Shown piece after piece: positions 20,137 through 30,447 of a DNA stretch of 64,000 nt. The DNA is from Corynebacterium sp. HS2168-gen11 (GTDB lineage: Bacteria; Actinomycetota; Actinomycetes; Mycobacteriales; Mycobacteriaceae). The position numbers were made by a program, and so were the translations under genes. Positions within the stretch are counted from its first letter, which is position 1. Each line of letters starts with the position of its first letter. Location: the NCBI RefSeq assembly GCF_024834075.1, contig NZ_JANUXR010000005.1:114428-178427 (forward strand), read 5' to 3'. The notes under the pieces are model-generated. The model did not search any database and was not told the origin of the DNA. It was given only the letters and a program-made list of their open reading frames with translations.

Positions 20137-20212
20137 ATTTTTTTATCTGGCACCTGATACACCAGTAGGTACCAAGTTCAACTTGGTACCCTATGTATTT
20201 ATCAGGCTTCCG

Positions 20213-20284
20213 TAGCGATGGCGAGAATTGAACTCGCGACACAACGATTATGAGTCGTTTGCTCTACCACTGAGCTACACCGCC
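20213..20284 (-). tRNA. tRNA-Met (CAT)
   Basis: 72 nt. The anticodon CAT is in the loop CTCATAA. The acceptor GGCGGTG pairs with CATCGCT, with G-U pairs. The D-arm is AGCTCAGTGGTAGAGC. Judged elongator Met because it lacks the initiator-type mismatched first pair and the GGG/CCC anticodon stem. Confidence 0.93.
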
Positions 20285-20323
20285 ATACCTGTATTCTTAA
20301 AACTAAGCGGTTAAAAGAAACAG

Positions 20324-20396
20324 AGCCCCCTGACAGAATCGAACTGTCGACCTTTTCCTTACCATGGAAACGCTCTGCCGACTGAGCTAAGGGGGC
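20324..20396 (-). tRNA. tRNA-Thr (GGT)
   Basis: 73 nt. The acceptor GCCCCCT pairs with AGGGGGC. The anticodon loop ATGGTAA has GGT at positions 34-36. The T-arm is GACAGTTCGATTCTGTC. Confidence 0.96.
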
Positions 20397-20880
20397 ACAT
20401 CGAACAAGCGAGAGTTGATTTCTCTTGTCTTCGCTGTGTTGCGACTGAAAATACAATAACCCGCCCACCTATAAAAACACAAATCGCCAGTTCAAAGCCG
20501 CATTTTCAAAAGCAAGATAGTGCATATATACACACCTAACGTTGATGCTTTTCAAGAGCATCACTCAACTCTGGGAACACGGCTTGCATATGCCAACGCC
20601 CAAAACCCGCATCGCATCGGTACGTACTTCACTCATCACGACAGCCTTCATGTTCCCTATACAAGAGGAACTCAGTTCCACACACTACACCGACGCGCGC
20701 CACTGCCACCGCACCACCATCGCCGCCACCACCGCACCGTCGCCCGCAAGATTCCCTGCAGCGAACAATTCTCACTCATCACAGCTCAGCTCACAGCTGT
20801 GTTTCCACGATCCCTTGAAACCGCCCCATGCCAGGCAAACCGCAAAAAGCCCCACTGCTTTCGCAATGGGGCTTCAATTG
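20397..20880. other. Spacer between tRNA-Thr and tRNA-Tyr
   Basis: 484 bp with no convincing gene. It contains the tRNA-Tyr terminator at 20843-20874 and presumably the promoter of the Thr-Met-Trp tRNA group. Confidence 0.5.
20843..20874 (-). terminator. Terminator after tRNA-Tyr
   Basis: AAGCCCCATTGC pairs with GCAGTGGGGCTT across GAAA on the minus strand and is followed by a T-run. Confidence 0.88.
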
Positions 20881-20962
20881 TGCCAGGTAGAAGATTCGAA
20901 CTTCTGTAGGCTACGCCGACGGATTTACAGTCCGCTCCCTTTGGCCGCTCGGGCAACCTGGC
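20881..20962 (-). tRNA. tRNA-Tyr (GTA)
   Basis: 82 nt with a long variable arm, as expected for Tyr. The acceptor GCCAGGT pairs with ACCTGGC. The anticodon GTA is in CTGTAAA. Confidence 0.96.
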
Positions 20963-21095
20963 AGCAACACTTTCGTGTGCGTTAAGAACTATACTATAAA
21001 TCCCCTAGACTTTGGCAAATCGCAAGGTCATAACCGATAAGATTGCACGCAGTATCGTCGTCAAGCATTCAGCATTGCATGCACCGGCAAAGGCT

Positions 21096-22127
21096 TTAGC
21101 CCACACGCGCAACAGTGTAATTCGCCAAGGTCCGCAGCGCTTGGGTGGTGGCATTTTCCGGTAGTTTCGCCAGGTTTTCTTCCGCGACAGCCAAGTAGCG
21201 ATGCACCTGCTCGAGGGCTCGTTGGCGTCCAGTCGATTGCGTCAGCAGGTTCAACGCGCGTTCCACATCAGCATCACTCCGCAGTGGCCCAGTGAGCAAT
21301 CCGCGCAGTTCGTCGCCAATCGGGCCGTCTTCTGCCAAGGCATAAAGCACTGGCAAGGTAAACACGCCTTCACGCAAATCCGTGCCAGGTGTTTTCCCAG
21401 ATTGATCCGAATCAGAGAAAATATCAATGATGTCATCCACAATTTGGAAGACCATTCCAATTGCGGCACCTGTGGCTCGCAACGCCTCAATGGTGTCTTC
21501 ATCGGCACCCGAATGCAACGCACCAAGGTATCCAGCGGCAGCAATCAGCACACCGGTTTTTTCCTCGATCACTTTCATGTAGTGCTCGATCGGATCTCCT
21601 GCGCCAGCGCCAACGGTTTCACGCATCTGCCCTGTCACCAGGGCTTCAAAGGTACTTGCAAAGTGTGCCACGGTTGCCACACCAAGTTCGCTCATTAATC
21701 GCGAGGTGTGTGCAAGTAAAATATCGCCAGCGAGAATTGCCACCGAATTGCTCCATCGAGCATTTGCCGACGGTGCGCCGCGTCGTTGCGTTGCTTCATC
21801 CATCACATCATCGTGATAGAGCGTCGCTAAGTGCGTCATTTCAACAATGATGGCAGCTTTCACAACATCGTCGCTCATGGCATGTGGGCCATAATTCGAT
21901 GCCAACAGCGCAAACATTGGACGGAAACGTTTGCCACCTGCTTTGGTCAGATGGGTGATTTGCTCGTGCAAAAAGTCTTCACTTTTATCGAGTTCTTCGC
22001 GCAGTTTTCGCTCCACACGAATCATGCCTTCGACCATCGCTTGGTTTAATGCTTCATCACCAAAGTCGACGCGTGTACCGACAGTTGCATCACCAGTATG
22101 CTGGCGATATTCGGCACCGTTGCTCAT
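21096..22127 (-). CDS. Long-chain polyprenyl diphosphate synthase (menaquinone side chain)
   Basis: 343-residue trans-prenyltransferase that condenses isopentenyl diphosphate onto an allylic primer. Both aspartate-rich motifs are present: first DDVMDEATQRR, second DDIID. GGKRFRP lies at ~65. Position beside menJ and menG, as for grcC1 in mycobacteria, points to the side chain attached by MenA. Divergent from the menJ-like gene, with a 168-bp shared promoter region. Confidence 0.9.
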   Translation of the reverse strand: MSNGAEYRQHTGDATVGTRVDFGDEALNQAMVEGMIRVERKLREELDKSEDFLHEQITHLTKAGGKRFRPMFALLASNYGPHAMSDDVVKAAIIVEMTHLATLYHDDVMDEATQRRGAPSANARWSNSVAILAGDILLAHTSRLMSELGVATVAHFASTFEALVTGQMRETVGAGAGDPIEHYMKVIEEKTGVLIAAAGYLGALHSGADEDTIEALRATGAAIGMVFQIVDDIIDIFSDSDQSGKTPGTDLREGVFTLPVLYALAEDGPIGDELRGLLTGPLRSDADVERALNLLTQSTGRQRALEQVHRYLAVAEENLAKLPENATTQALRTLANYTVARVG

Positions 22128-22295
22128 GCTATTCTACCGTTTCTGTTAATGGCTGCACCCGCGTCGAAAGCGTGAATACTCTTCGACACGAGAGTTAGGG
22201 TTTCTCGCTCTTGTTCACTTTACAATAGTCCCTAGCATGCCTTGCAAACCTCTACGGCTGGCACGCTTGAGTAGTTTGTTGCAACAATAGAGGAT

Positions 22296-23555
22296 GTGAC
22301 TAAACTTCGCGATTCCAACTCGTACCCTACCGACCTTGCAATTATCGGCGGGGGTCCTGCCGGTGCAACCGCTGCCTTCTATGCCGCACGAAAGGGTTTG
22401 AGCGTGGTACTAGTGGATGCCCACGACTTTCCGCGGGATAAAACCTGTGGTGATGGTTTAACCCCGCGCGCGATTACGCAACTGGCACAGCTGGGTCTGG
22501 CAGAAACTATCACGCAGCGCTATTGCTCCCAAGGTCTCAAATTGCATGGCTTCGGCGGTTCCGTGACTGCTCCTTGGCCACAGTCACCGTTTGGCATGCA
22601 AGGTTCGGCAATGCCGCGTACAGAATTTGATCAATTGTTATTCCAACATGCGGTGCAAGAAGATGCCGTCACAGCACTGACGGGTCATGCTGCCTGCGAT
22701 GTGGAATTTACGGGTTCTAAAATTTCTGCCATTAGCTTGACGAATGGCACAACTATTCATCCGAAATTTGTAATTGTTGCCGATGGCGTTCGCTCGACTT
22801 TTGGCAAGCTACTAGGCCGAACCTGGCACAAAGGTGAAGTGTATGGCATTGCGGCTCGCTCGTATTGCACAACCGAGCGTTCCGACGAACCTTGGATTCA
22901 CTCACACCTGGAATTACGCGATGAAGCTGGCCAAACTCAACCTGGTTATGGCTGGATTTTCCCGCTTGGAAATGGTAGCGCCAATGTCGGTTGTGGTGCA
23001 CTTTCCACAGATACCCGACCTGCCAAACTTAATACCAAAAAGGTGTTGCAGCACTATATTGCTCAATGCCAATCCGAATGGAATTTTGGCGCACCAACAC
23101 ATGTCGCCTCCGCCCTGCTACCAATGGGCGGTGCCGTGAGCAACGTTGCGGGTGCGAACTGGATGATGATTGGCGATGCTGCCGCATGTGTGAACCCCTT
23201 GAATGGCGAAGGCATTGATTACGGCATGGAAACCGCACAACTCGCAGTTTCACTGCTGGATGAAGGCAAAGATTTCACACTGCTATGGCCGGATACTTTA
23301 CGCCAGCACTACGGCCAAGCATTTGCCCTTGCCCGCACCGCAGCACGCCTGCTGACATATCCCGACCTGCTGCAAAAACTTGGCCCACTGGCACTCGGCA
23401 AACCGTTTGGCCAGATACTTATGCCAGCGGCGGCTCGGTTGATGGGCAATCTGGTTTCACCAGAAGATCAAGATCTGGTGGCCAAAGCGTGGTGGACTGC
23501 TGGGAAGTTCACCAGGTTCATGCGTCGTGAAGCTCCGCTGTGGAGCACTGATTAA
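22296..23555 (+). CDS. menJ: Geranylgeranyl-reductase-type FAD oxidoreductase, likely menaquinone reductase MenJ
   Basis: 419 residues with a Rossmann FAD site ([12 protein letters not shown]) near the start, the [11 protein letters not shown] signature of the geranylgeranyl reductase family and the second FAD motif [21 protein letters not shown]. In mycobacteria the homologue saturates one double bond of the menaquinone side chain; the same neighbourhood (polyprenyl synthase, menG, mgtA) supports that role here. The start is GTG 22296, with GAGGA immediately before it. Its stop codon overlaps that of the convergent menG. Confidence 0.82.
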   Translation: MTKLRDSNSYPTDLAIIGGGPAGATAAFYAARKGLSVVLVDAHDFPRDKTCGDGLTPRAITQLAQLGLAETITQRYCSQGLKLHGFGGSVTAPWPQSPFGMQGSAMPRTEFDQLLFQHAVQEDAVTALTGHAACDVEFTGSKISAISLTNGTTIHPKFVIVADGVRSTFGKLLGRTWHKGEVYGIAARSYCTTERSDEPWIHSHLELRDEAGQTQPGYGWIFPLGNGSANVGCGALSTDTRPAKLNTKKVLQHYIAQCQSEWNFGAPTHVASALLPMGGAVSNVAGANWMMIGDAAACVNPLNGEGIDYGMETAQLAVSLLDEGKDFTLLWPDTLRQHYGQAFALARTAARLLTYPDLLQKLGPLALGKPFGQILMPAAARLMGNLVSPEDQDLVAKAWWTAGKFTRFMRREAPLWSTD

Positions 23556-24250
23556 TCAGTCGCTGCGGGTTTCACCGCTGAATGCAAGGCCACGATGCCA
23601 AAGGTGAGGTTTTGCCAGCCGCACTCTTGCCAACCATTTCGACGAATTGCGCGGGCTAGGGTTTCCTGATCTGGCCAGGCGCGGATGGTTTCGGCCAGGT
23701 ACACGTAGCTTTCTGGGTTTGAGGACACCACTTTTGCGATCGCCGGCAACAGGCGCATGAGATATTTCATATAGATCACGCGTAATACTGGCTGCACTGG
23801 GGTCGAAAACTCGGCAACGGCGAGCCGACCGCCGGGCTTGGTCACACGCGCAAGTTCACGCAGGCCAGCTTCGAAATCGTAGATATTGCGTAATCCATAG
23901 GAGATGGTCACGGCATCAAAGGTGTTATCAGGAAATGGCAGCTGCATGCCGTCTCCGCAAACTTTTGGTACGTCGCGGTCTTTGCCGGCGGCGAGCATTC
24001 CTTGAGAAAAGTCGCAGGCCACGCACCAGGCACCGGATTTGGCGAGTTCAACCGTCGAGACAGCCGTACCTGCGGCGAGATCTAAAACTTTTTCGCCAGG
24101 TTTCAGATTCAACCGCTCCCGGGTGCGCTTGCGCCAATGGGCGTCTTGCCCCATACTCAAAACAGTGTTGGTGATGTCATACCGCTTGCCAACTGCATCA
24201 AACATGCGGGCAACGTCGAACGGTTTTTTCTCTAAGGATGCTTTAGCCAC
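23552..24250 (-). CDS. menG: Demethylmenaquinone methyltransferase
   Basis: 232-residue SAM-dependent methyltransferase for the last ring step of menaquinone synthesis. It has the UbiE/MenG signatures [20 protein letters not shown] and [16 protein letters not shown] and the SAM-binding stretch [19 protein letters not shown]. It lies close behind the mannosyltransferase gene (9 bp), so they are cotranscribed. Confidence 0.95.
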   Translation of the reverse strand: MAKASLEKKPFDVARMFDAVGKRYDITNTVLSMGQDAHWRKRTRERLNLKPGEKVLDLAAGTAVSTVELAKSGAWCVACDFSQGMLAAGKDRDVPKVCGDGMQLPFPDNTFDAVTISYGLRNIYDFEAGLRELARVTKPGGRLAVAEFSTPVQPVLRVIYMKYLMRLLPAIAKVVSSNPESYVYLAETIRAWPDQETLARAIRRNGWQECGWQNLTFGIVALHSAVKPAATD

Positions 24251-24259
24251 TCCTAGAGT

Positions 24260-25396
24260 CTAACAACTTCCACCATGATTCTGGGAGTAAGAGGCAACAA
24301 CCTCCCGATAATGCCCCATCAACGCATCGCATAACGCCGGCCAAGTGTTCTGCTGCACGCCAGCTCGCGCCTGCTGACACATCGCAGCATAGTCAGGACT
24401 CAGCACGATCTCGCGAACAGCTGTTGGCAGGTGTGCTGCAAGCTTTGCGACGTCAATCAGTTGGCCGTTTTCACCATCTTGCACCAAATCAATCGGACCG
24501 CCAGCTCGTGCCGCAATCACGGGAATCCCACTGGCATGCGCTTCTTGGATGGTTTGGCAAAAGGTTTCAAATTCGCCAGGATGCACAAAAATATCGAAAC
24601 TGGCATAGGCTCTGGCTAATGCTTCTCCACGAAGTTGTCCGGTGAATATGGCGTTGGGCAGTTGGCGTCGTAAAGCGGGCATGAGTGGACCATCACCGAC
24701 GATGACGAGCTGAATCACGGGATCAGCATCAAGATGCTGCAGGCGGTGGACCCCTTTTTCGGCGGCGAGCCGGCCAACGTATCCTACGATGATTCGCTGA
24801 GGGGCTCCCCAAGTTGTGCGCAATGTTTGACTGCGGCGATCGGGATGAAATTGGGTGGTATCAACGCCTCTACCCCATCGCTGCACGTTGGAAATGCCGT
24901 GGGTTTCCAAACTGTTCTGCGCCACCGAAGAAGGGGCAAGTGTGCGCTGCGCGCGATTATGAAGAATCCGAGTCCACCCCCATGCGGGTTGGTACAGCAA
25001 TGTGAGATGATAGCGCAACGCAAAGCTGGGAATATCGGTTTGAAACACGGCAATTGTTGGAATCTGTAACTGTTTCGCAGCTAAAATGCCTGCTCCGGCT
25101 AAAACATACGGGCTTGCGGCGTGCACAATATCGGGCTGAAACTTTTGTAATTCTTGATAGGCCCGGTAAGTTGGCACGCCAACACGGAAAGAATTAATCA
25201 GCGGAACACGTACTTCAGGAACCCGGACGACCCGGAATCCGCAATATGTTTCGTTTTGTTGAGTAACACCAGCACGTGGAGCAAGAATGAGGCAATCGTG
25301 CCCGTGTGCTGCGAGATAGTGTGCAAGCTGGGCAACGGAATTGCTCACGCCATTGACGGTGGGCAGAAAAGATTCAGCGCAGATGGCGACTTTCAT
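24260..25396 (-). CDS. mgtA: GT4 glycosyltransferase, likely GDP-mannose-dependent alpha-mannosyltransferase
   Basis: 378 residues with a GT-B fold: an N-terminal acceptor domain (ESFLPTVNGVSNSVAQLAHYL) and a C-terminal GDP-sugar domain (VGYVGRLAAEKGV ... IVGDGPLMPALRRQLP ... FVHPGEFETFCQTIQEAHASGIPVIAARAGGPIDLV) with the EX7E-type motif. Homologues beside menG in mycobacteria and C. glutamicum act in lipomannan or glycolipid assembly at the membrane. The exact acceptor cannot be read from the sequence. It overlaps the DUF3592 gene by 4 bp. Confidence 0.82.
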   Translation of the reverse strand: MKVAICAESFLPTVNGVSNSVAQLAHYLAAHGHDCLILAPRAGVTQQNETYCGFRVVRVPEVRVPLINSFRVGVPTYRAYQELQKFQPDIVHAASPYVLAGAGILAAKQLQIPTIAVFQTDIPSFALRYHLTLLYQPAWGWTRILHNRAQRTLAPSSVAQNSLETHGISNVQRWGRGVDTTQFHPDRRSQTLRTTWGAPQRIIVGYVGRLAAEKGVHRLQHLDADPVIQLVIVGDGPLMPALRRQLPNAIFTGQLRGEALARAYASFDIFVHPGEFETFCQTIQEAHASGIPVIAARAGGPIDLVQDGENGQLIDVAKLAAHLPTAVREIVLSPDYAAMCQQARAGVQQNTWPALCDALMGHYREVVASYSQNHGGSC

Positions 25397-26127
25397 AGTG
25401 ATGGACGATCGTTGTCAGGTTCGGCGGCGGCGGTATTGGTCGAGGTGGTGCTGGTCGCGGAGGTGACATCGGCGGCGGGTGCAGTGCTGGAGACATCAGC
25501 AACGGACGTGGTGTCAGCAGATGAATCATTATTCAATTGCGCGCAATTTTCCGCAGAATCTCCTGGCTGCATACCACTTTCGACATCAGCAACAGATAGT
25601 TCATTGTTCGATTGCGCACAACTTTCGCCAGCGTCATTCGATACAGGAAAACTCAGCCGCACGATGCGTTGTTCACGTGGACGATACAAACTACCCAACC
25701 GCAAGAGAATCGCAATACTTGCTGCTAGCACTTGCAATCCAACCCATACCGAGAACGCTGGGATAATTGCCAACGTCCAACGACGTCCTTCAACTTTCGC
25801 TAGTTCTGGATCCGTTTTGGCATAGGTAATCCAGACTCGCTGGCCAGGCCCTAAACCACTGGGATAGAGCAAGCCATGTTTCGGCGAATGATACAGACCC
25901 GTTTCATCTTGATATTCCACCACTGTTTTCGTGTTCGTCACCGCAGTCACGCGCGCAAGCGCACGGCCTGGATCAGCATCAATGATGTAATCGTTATACG
26001 CAGGCCCGATCACCAGTGCCAAGCATCCCACGGTCGCTGCCGCGTAGAGAAACAACAGCAATTGTATGCCGTGACGTTTCAAACGTTTGGCATTATAGAC
26101 TGGCTGACGATGGATACTTGGGGTCAT
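25393..26127 (-). CDS. DUF3592 membrane protein
   Basis: 244 residues. Two membrane helices (LLLFLYAAATVGCLALVIGPAY at ~23 and WTLAIIPAFSVWVGLQVLAASIAILL at ~137) flank a DUF3592-type extracytoplasmic domain (TVVEYQDETGLYHSPKHGLLYPSGLGPGQRVWI). The last ~80 residues are a Ser/Thr/Ala/Asp-rich cytoplasmic tail of low complexity. It sits between menD and mgtA, as its homologue does in mycobacteria. Function unknown. Confidence 0.75.
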   Translation of the reverse strand: MTPSIHRQPVYNAKRLKRHGIQLLLFLYAAATVGCLALVIGPAYNDYIIDADPGRALARVTAVTNTKTVVEYQDETGLYHSPKHGLLYPSGLGPGQRVWITYAKTDPELAKVEGRRWTLAIIPAFSVWVGLQVLAASIAILLRLGSLYRPREQRIVRLSFPVSNDAGESCAQSNNELSVADVESGMQPGDSAENCAQLNNDSSADTTSVADVSSTAPAADVTSATSTTSTNTAAAEPDNDRPSL

Positions 26128-26130
26128 GGT

Positions 26131-27750
26131 TTATAACGCCAGTTTTGCTCGTAGATCCGCATGCATTTCGCGACGTGTTTCCCTGGTGGTCACAGCTTCA
26201 ATAATGTGTACACCTTCACCAGTATTCGTTTCCAAGAGCACTTCCAACAACTCTGTTAAGCTCTCCACCCGATGGTACGTGTGTCCATAGGCTTGGCAAA
26301 TTGCCGCAAGATCAACGGTATGCGCGGTGCCGAAGGCTTGTTCAAAACCTTTGCGATATTCCTTATCCCCAACTTCCAAGGTTTCAAAAATCCCACCACC
26401 GTGGTCATTTGCCACCACAAGGGTCATGTTCTCCGGACGCACGGTTACTTCAGGCGCGAGCAAACCACCGACTTCATGCAAAAACGTCACGTCACCTAGC
26501 AATGCAATGGTACGCGGTGCGCGCAATAAGTCAGGTTCGCGAGCTTGGACGGCGAGTGCAACACCGGTTGCTTGGGAAATATTGCCATCAATGCCGGCAG
26601 TGCCGCGCGGCGAGAAGGTTTCTACCGCGTCGATTGGGAATCCCACAAAACTTGCGTCACGAACCGGATTCGATGCACCTACAAAGAAAGCCTCACCGAT
26701 TTCAATGGTGTCGGCAATCGCCGCAGCGACATGGAGTCCAGTGAATCCGTAGCTGGAATCTTCTAAAATCTCGCGAACCGCTGCAGCCGCCAGCTGAGAT
26801 GCAGAATCGGTAATTTTCAGCCATTGTTTACTCACTACACCTTGCACCGTCACTCGTGTTGCGACAGTAATTTCGCGATGTGCTGGATTGTAAATAGTTT
26901 CAGTACGGCTCAGTACAATCACATCAATCGCCGGATCTGCAATCAATGCCTGAACATCACGGTGCAAGGTCGGATGCCCCACCACAATGATTTGCTCGGG
27001 CTTGGTATGCACCACAAACTCGCCGCGCGCAATTTCTTCACGCAAGAAGATACCAGCAGCTAATGGATGCACCGGATGATATGGCGCCGGCGCAGTTGGC
27101 TCGGCAATCGTTGGCACATCTTCCAAACCATCCACACGCCATGCTTCATCGCCTGCAATTACCAACGTGTGCTTTGTCAGATCCACAACCACACTGCCAT
27201 GATCGATTGCAAACTTTGGGACACGCACCTTTGGAACGGATGCTTCCCATTGCGGCATGCCTGCCACCAGTGGTTCGGCAAAGCGGGCGTTAATATGAAC
27301 GACAGGCTGCGTGAAAGCGTCGACAAGCTTATCGACGCAGGCTTCGGTCGTAATTTCAACCGTGTCCAACCTCAATAAACCGCGCTGCTCAATGGTCTGA
27401 TTTGCGCCGGTTCCAACGAGTTCGGCCGGACGATCAGCGGAAATAATTGCAAGCGGAGTGTGCGAATGCTGCGCTTCGAGGCAGGATGGGAGGCAATTGG
27501 CCACTGCCGTACCAGAGGTGGTGAGCACACCAACGTGGCGACCTGTGACGCGTGCAATGCCAAGGGCCAAAAAGGCAGCTGATCGTTCATCGATGCGGGA
27601 ATGGATACGAATATCGCTGCGCGCCAGCAGCGCCAATGATAAGGCTGAATTGCGAGAGCCTGGGCAGATCACGATATCAGTAAGATGCCGAGCAAGTTCT
27701 CGTGCTAGTGCTGCTGCAAGTTTTGGGCTTTGAGTATCCGCATGAGTCAT
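26131..27750 (-). CDS. menD: SEPHCHC synthase (2-oxoglutarate decarboxylase/ketoisovalerate lyase)
   Basis: Thiamine-diphosphate enzyme that joins isochorismate and 2-oxoglutarate, the first committed step to menaquinone. About 539 residues. Motifs: VICPGSRNSALSLAL, RIDERSAAFLALGIARVTG, TSGTAVANCLP, SADRPAELVGTGANQT and the ThDP-binding LLGDVTFLHEVGGLL...NDHGGGIF. I chose ATG 27750 (MTHADTQSPKL), which aligns with other MenD starts. ATG 27759 and the open frame to 27792 are alternatives. Confidence 0.95.
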   Translation of the reverse strand: MTHADTQSPKLAAALARELARHLTDIVICPGSRNSALSLALLARSDIRIHSRIDERSAAFLALGIARVTGRHVGVLTTSGTAVANCLPSCLEAQHSHTPLAIISADRPAELVGTGANQTIEQRGLLRLDTVEITTEACVDKLVDAFTQPVVHINARFAEPLVAGMPQWEASVPKVRVPKFAIDHGSVVVDLTKHTLVIAGDEAWRVDGLEDVPTIAEPTAPAPYHPVHPLAAGIFLREEIARGEFVVHTKPEQIIVVGHPTLHRDVQALIADPAIDVIVLSRTETIYNPAHREITVATRVTVQGVVSKQWLKITDSASQLAAAAVREILEDSSYGFTGLHVAAAIADTIEIGEAFFVGASNPVRDASFVGFPIDAVETFSPRGTAGIDGNISQATGVALAVQAREPDLLRAPRTIALLGDVTFLHEVGGLLAPEVTVRPENMTLVVANDHGGGIFETLEVGDKEYRKGFEQAFGTAHTVDLAAICQAYGHTYHRVESLTELLEVLLETNTGEGVHIIEAVTTRETRREMHADLRAKLAL

Positions 27751-28268
27751 GGTTTCCATTCTAAAACACCATGGCATGGAACTTAAGAACAAGGTGGTGA
27801 CGGTGGTTGTAAAGTGTCGGTTACCAGCACTGCTAATGAGTGGTGTTCATTGATCACAGTGTGATGTAATGTGTCGGTGGACTGTAGCGTTAGGCCGTAG
27901 AAAAGTATCCGCCAACGGTTCGTTGGGCATATCGTGATTTGTATGCATGTATGCGAGCGCGAGGCCGTTTATATTGCGCTCAATTTATTCAAAACTGCCG
28001 AAAATGACACATGGATAAAGGTGGCAAGTTTGCAATGTATAAGCTTTCACCATACCGCATGCGCGCAATCTCCCTTGCCCATAAGTACGCCAATATCCAT
28101 TACACACAAACTAACGTCAAGCAATCTGAACTGCGAAGCTCAAGGATTCCTACCTGCGATCTTGTAGCACATATTAGCATTCCGATTTGGATTGTACGCA
28201 ATCATTCACGCTTGCACGTCACAAGCGTAAATGATCCTTTTCAAAGCGCTGCCAATATTCCTGCCGAT
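27751..28268. other. Spacer between menD and menC
   Basis: 518 bp without a convincing gene. The short plus-strand frames run into menC antisense and lack ribosome sites. The menD promoter should lie here on the minus strand. Confidence 0.5.
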
Positions 28269-29279
28269 TTACGCCAAGAACTCCCAACATTCACGGATTC
28301 GGGCGAACCAGTGGTCCACTCGATCACCGGTAGCGGCAAATTCTTCTAACCGATCCCGTTCTGGAGCAAGCATTTCCACCGGCAGATAGCCGTCGATAAG
28401 CGTGCGTTGCTTGGTAATATCCGCCACGAATAAGCGCTGCGTGGCAAGACCTGCCGCAGCTGGTTCGACGTCAAGATCGTCATCATCAGTGTGCAACGGC
28501 AAACCAGCCACCGCTGCAATGCCGGCATTCATGCCCACGCCAGTATCTAACGCGCTGGCTACAGTAATATCAAGGCCGCGTGCACGATAAAACTTGGCAA
28601 TTTCAAGCACATGCCGAGGCCCGCCCAACGGTGCTGCTTTGACCACTGCCACGTCCGCACCCTGGCTGCGTGCGACGGCATACGGATCACTGGCGCGTCG
28701 AATCGATTCATCCGCGGCAACACGTACAAACAACCCCTGGCGAATCAGCTGCATACGCAATTCTGCAAGTTCATCAACAGTTGTGCAAGGCTGTTCCATA
28801 TATTCCAACGGGCCTAGGGCATGCGCTGCAGCGAGCGCTTCTTGCACAGTCCACCCCCGATTGGCGTCAACCCGAATCTTCGCTTCAGGCGCATACTCAC
28901 GCACAGCCGCAACGCGCGCACAATCATCGGCTAAGGTTTGGCCCTGCTCAGCCACTTTAACCTTAATTGTTCGACATCCCGGGAAACGGGCAAGCACATC
29001 TGGTACTTGCTCTGGTCGGACTGCCGGTACAGTCGCATTTACTGCGATTTTGTCGCGCAATAGCGCTGGTGGACCCGCATAGGCCATCTCTAAACCGCAC
29101 TGCAGCCACGCCGCTGATTCCTGCGGACCGTATTCTAAAAACGGCGAAAACTCACCCCAGCCGGCGGGCCCTTCAAATACGACTGCTTCTCGACGCTGAA
29201 TGCCTCGAAATTGCACTCTCATTGGCAAACTCACCACATGTGCGCGTTCGAGTACATCTTCTAGCCTTGGAGTTTCCAT
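28269..29279 (-). CDS. menC: o-Succinylbenzoate synthase
   Basis: 336-residue enolase-superfamily dehydratase that forms the aromatic ring of the menaquinone precursor. Catalytic residues can be followed in order: KVK (~KTIKVKVAEQ), metal ligands in RVDANRGW, YMEQP and AADES, and the second Lys in VVKAAPLGG. AGAAGG stands just before the start. Faces menB divergently, so the two share a 107-bp promoter region. Confidence 0.93.
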   Translation of the reverse strand: METPRLEDVLERAHVVSLPMRVQFRGIQRREAVVFEGPAGWGEFSPFLEYGPQESAAWLQCGLEMAYAGPPALLRDKIAVNATVPAVRPEQVPDVLARFPGCRTIKVKVAEQGQTLADDCARVAAVREYAPEAKIRVDANRGWTVQEALAAAHALGPLEYMEQPCTTVDELAELRMQLIRQGLFVRVAADESIRRASDPYAVARSQGADVAVVKAAPLGGPRHVLEIAKFYRARGLDITVASALDTGVGMNAGIAAVAGLPLHTDDDDLDVEPAAAGLATQRLFVADITKQRTLIDGYLPVEMLAPERDRLEEFAATGDRVDHWFARIRECWEFLA

Positions 29280-29386
29280 ACCTTCTTACTATAGTGCAGC
29301 CTGTTTCCATCAAAGACGATCATCATCATAGAAGGTTGTCGTTTGTGCTGTTTCACGTTCAGATGCTCGGCTAGACTGAAAGCATT

Positions 29387-30337
29387 ATGACTGATTCTGC
29401 ATCGAAATACAGCGTGGACAACCCATTTAATCCAGCTCTTTGGGAAATTGTGCCAGGTTTTGAAACGTTCACTGATATTACCTACCATCGTCATCGCGGC
29501 GAAGGGCGCGAATTTGGCATTGTTCGCATTGCGTTTAACCGCCCGGAAGTGCGCAATGCGTTTCGTCCGCACACAGTAGATGAGTTGTATCAAGCACTCG
29601 ATCACGCGCGACGAAATCCTGATGTTGGTACCGTGTTGCTCACCGGCAATGGGCCTTCTACCAAAGATGGCGGTTGGGCGTTTTGTTCTGGTGGTGACCA
29701 GCGCATTCGTGGCCGTTCTGGGTATCGCTATGCCAGTGGCGAAACGGAAGATACCGTTGATGAAGCTCGCACCAAAGTTGAAGGTGGGCGGTTGCATATC
29801 CTCGAGGTACAACGTCTGATTCGCACCATGCCGAAAGTGGTCATTGCCGTAGTCAACGGCTGGGCTGCAGGTGGTGGACATTCGTTGCATGTGGTCTGCG
29901 ACCTGACAATTGCATCCAAACAAGAAGCTCGGTTCAAGCAAACCGATGCCGATGTTGGATCATTCGATGCAGGCTACGGTTCCGCGTATTTGGCGAAGAT
30001 GGTCGGACAAAAATTCGCCCGCGAAATCTTTTTCCTTGGGCGCACCTATGACGCCGAAACCATGCAGCGCATGGGAGCAGTCAATATCGTTGCCGATCAC
30101 GCCGTGCTCGAAGATGAAGCTATTCAGCTGGGACGTGAGATCAATATGAAATCACCAACAGCGCAGCGCATGTTGAAGTTCGCCTTTAATCTCACCGACG
30201 ATGGACTTATGGGGCAACAGGTCTTTGCAGGTGAAGCAACTCGTCTGGCATATATGACCGATGAAGCGGTTGAAGGTAAGAACTCCTTCTTAGAAAAACG
30301 CGCTCCGGATTGGTCTCCATTCCCGTACTACTATTAA
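29387..30337 (+). CDS. menB: 1,4-dihydroxy-2-naphthoyl-CoA synthase
   Basis: 316-residue crotonase-fold enzyme that closes the second ring from o-succinylbenzoyl-CoA. It has the extended N-terminus of actinobacterial MenB, the oxyanion-hole segments FCSGGDQRIRG and VNGWAAGGGHSLHVVCDLTIAS, the QTDADVGSFDAGYGSAYLA loop and the C-terminal PDWSPFPYYY ending. Confidence 0.97.
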   Translation: MTDSASKYSVDNPFNPALWEIVPGFETFTDITYHRHRGEGREFGIVRIAFNRPEVRNAFRPHTVDELYQALDHARRNPDVGTVLLTGNGPSTKDGGWAFCSGGDQRIRGRSGYRYASGETEDTVDEARTKVEGGRLHILEVQRLIRTMPKVVIAVVNGWAAGGGHSLHVVCDLTIASKQEARFKQTDADVGSFDAGYGSAYLAKMVGQKFAREIFFLGRTYDAETMQRMGAVNIVADHAVLEDEAIQLGREINMKSPTAQRMLKFAFNLTDDGLMGQQVFAGEATRLAYMTDEAVEGKNSFLEKRAPDWSPFPYYY

Positions 30338-30375
30338 GGAAATTTTTGTTTCCTGCAGGTTATATAAACAGCAAA

Positions 30376-30415
30376 ACGCCGCTTGTGTCTGTCTCTATCA
30401 GTACACAAGCGGCGT
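30376..30415 (-). terminator. Hairpin between menB and the InlB-repeat protein
   Basis: ACGCCGCTTGTGT (30376-30388) pairs perfectly with ACACAAGCGGCGT (30403-30415). On the minus strand TTTTGCTGTTT follows, so it mainly ends the minus-strand gene and may also block menB readthrough. Confidence 0.8.
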
Positions 30416-30447
30416 AACGCTACTAGCTCTCGATCAGCTGTAAAGTA

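Noticed and set aside
28011..28349. Plus-strand frame of 112 codons before and inside menC
   Set aside because: The second part is antisense to menC; no domain and no ribosome site.
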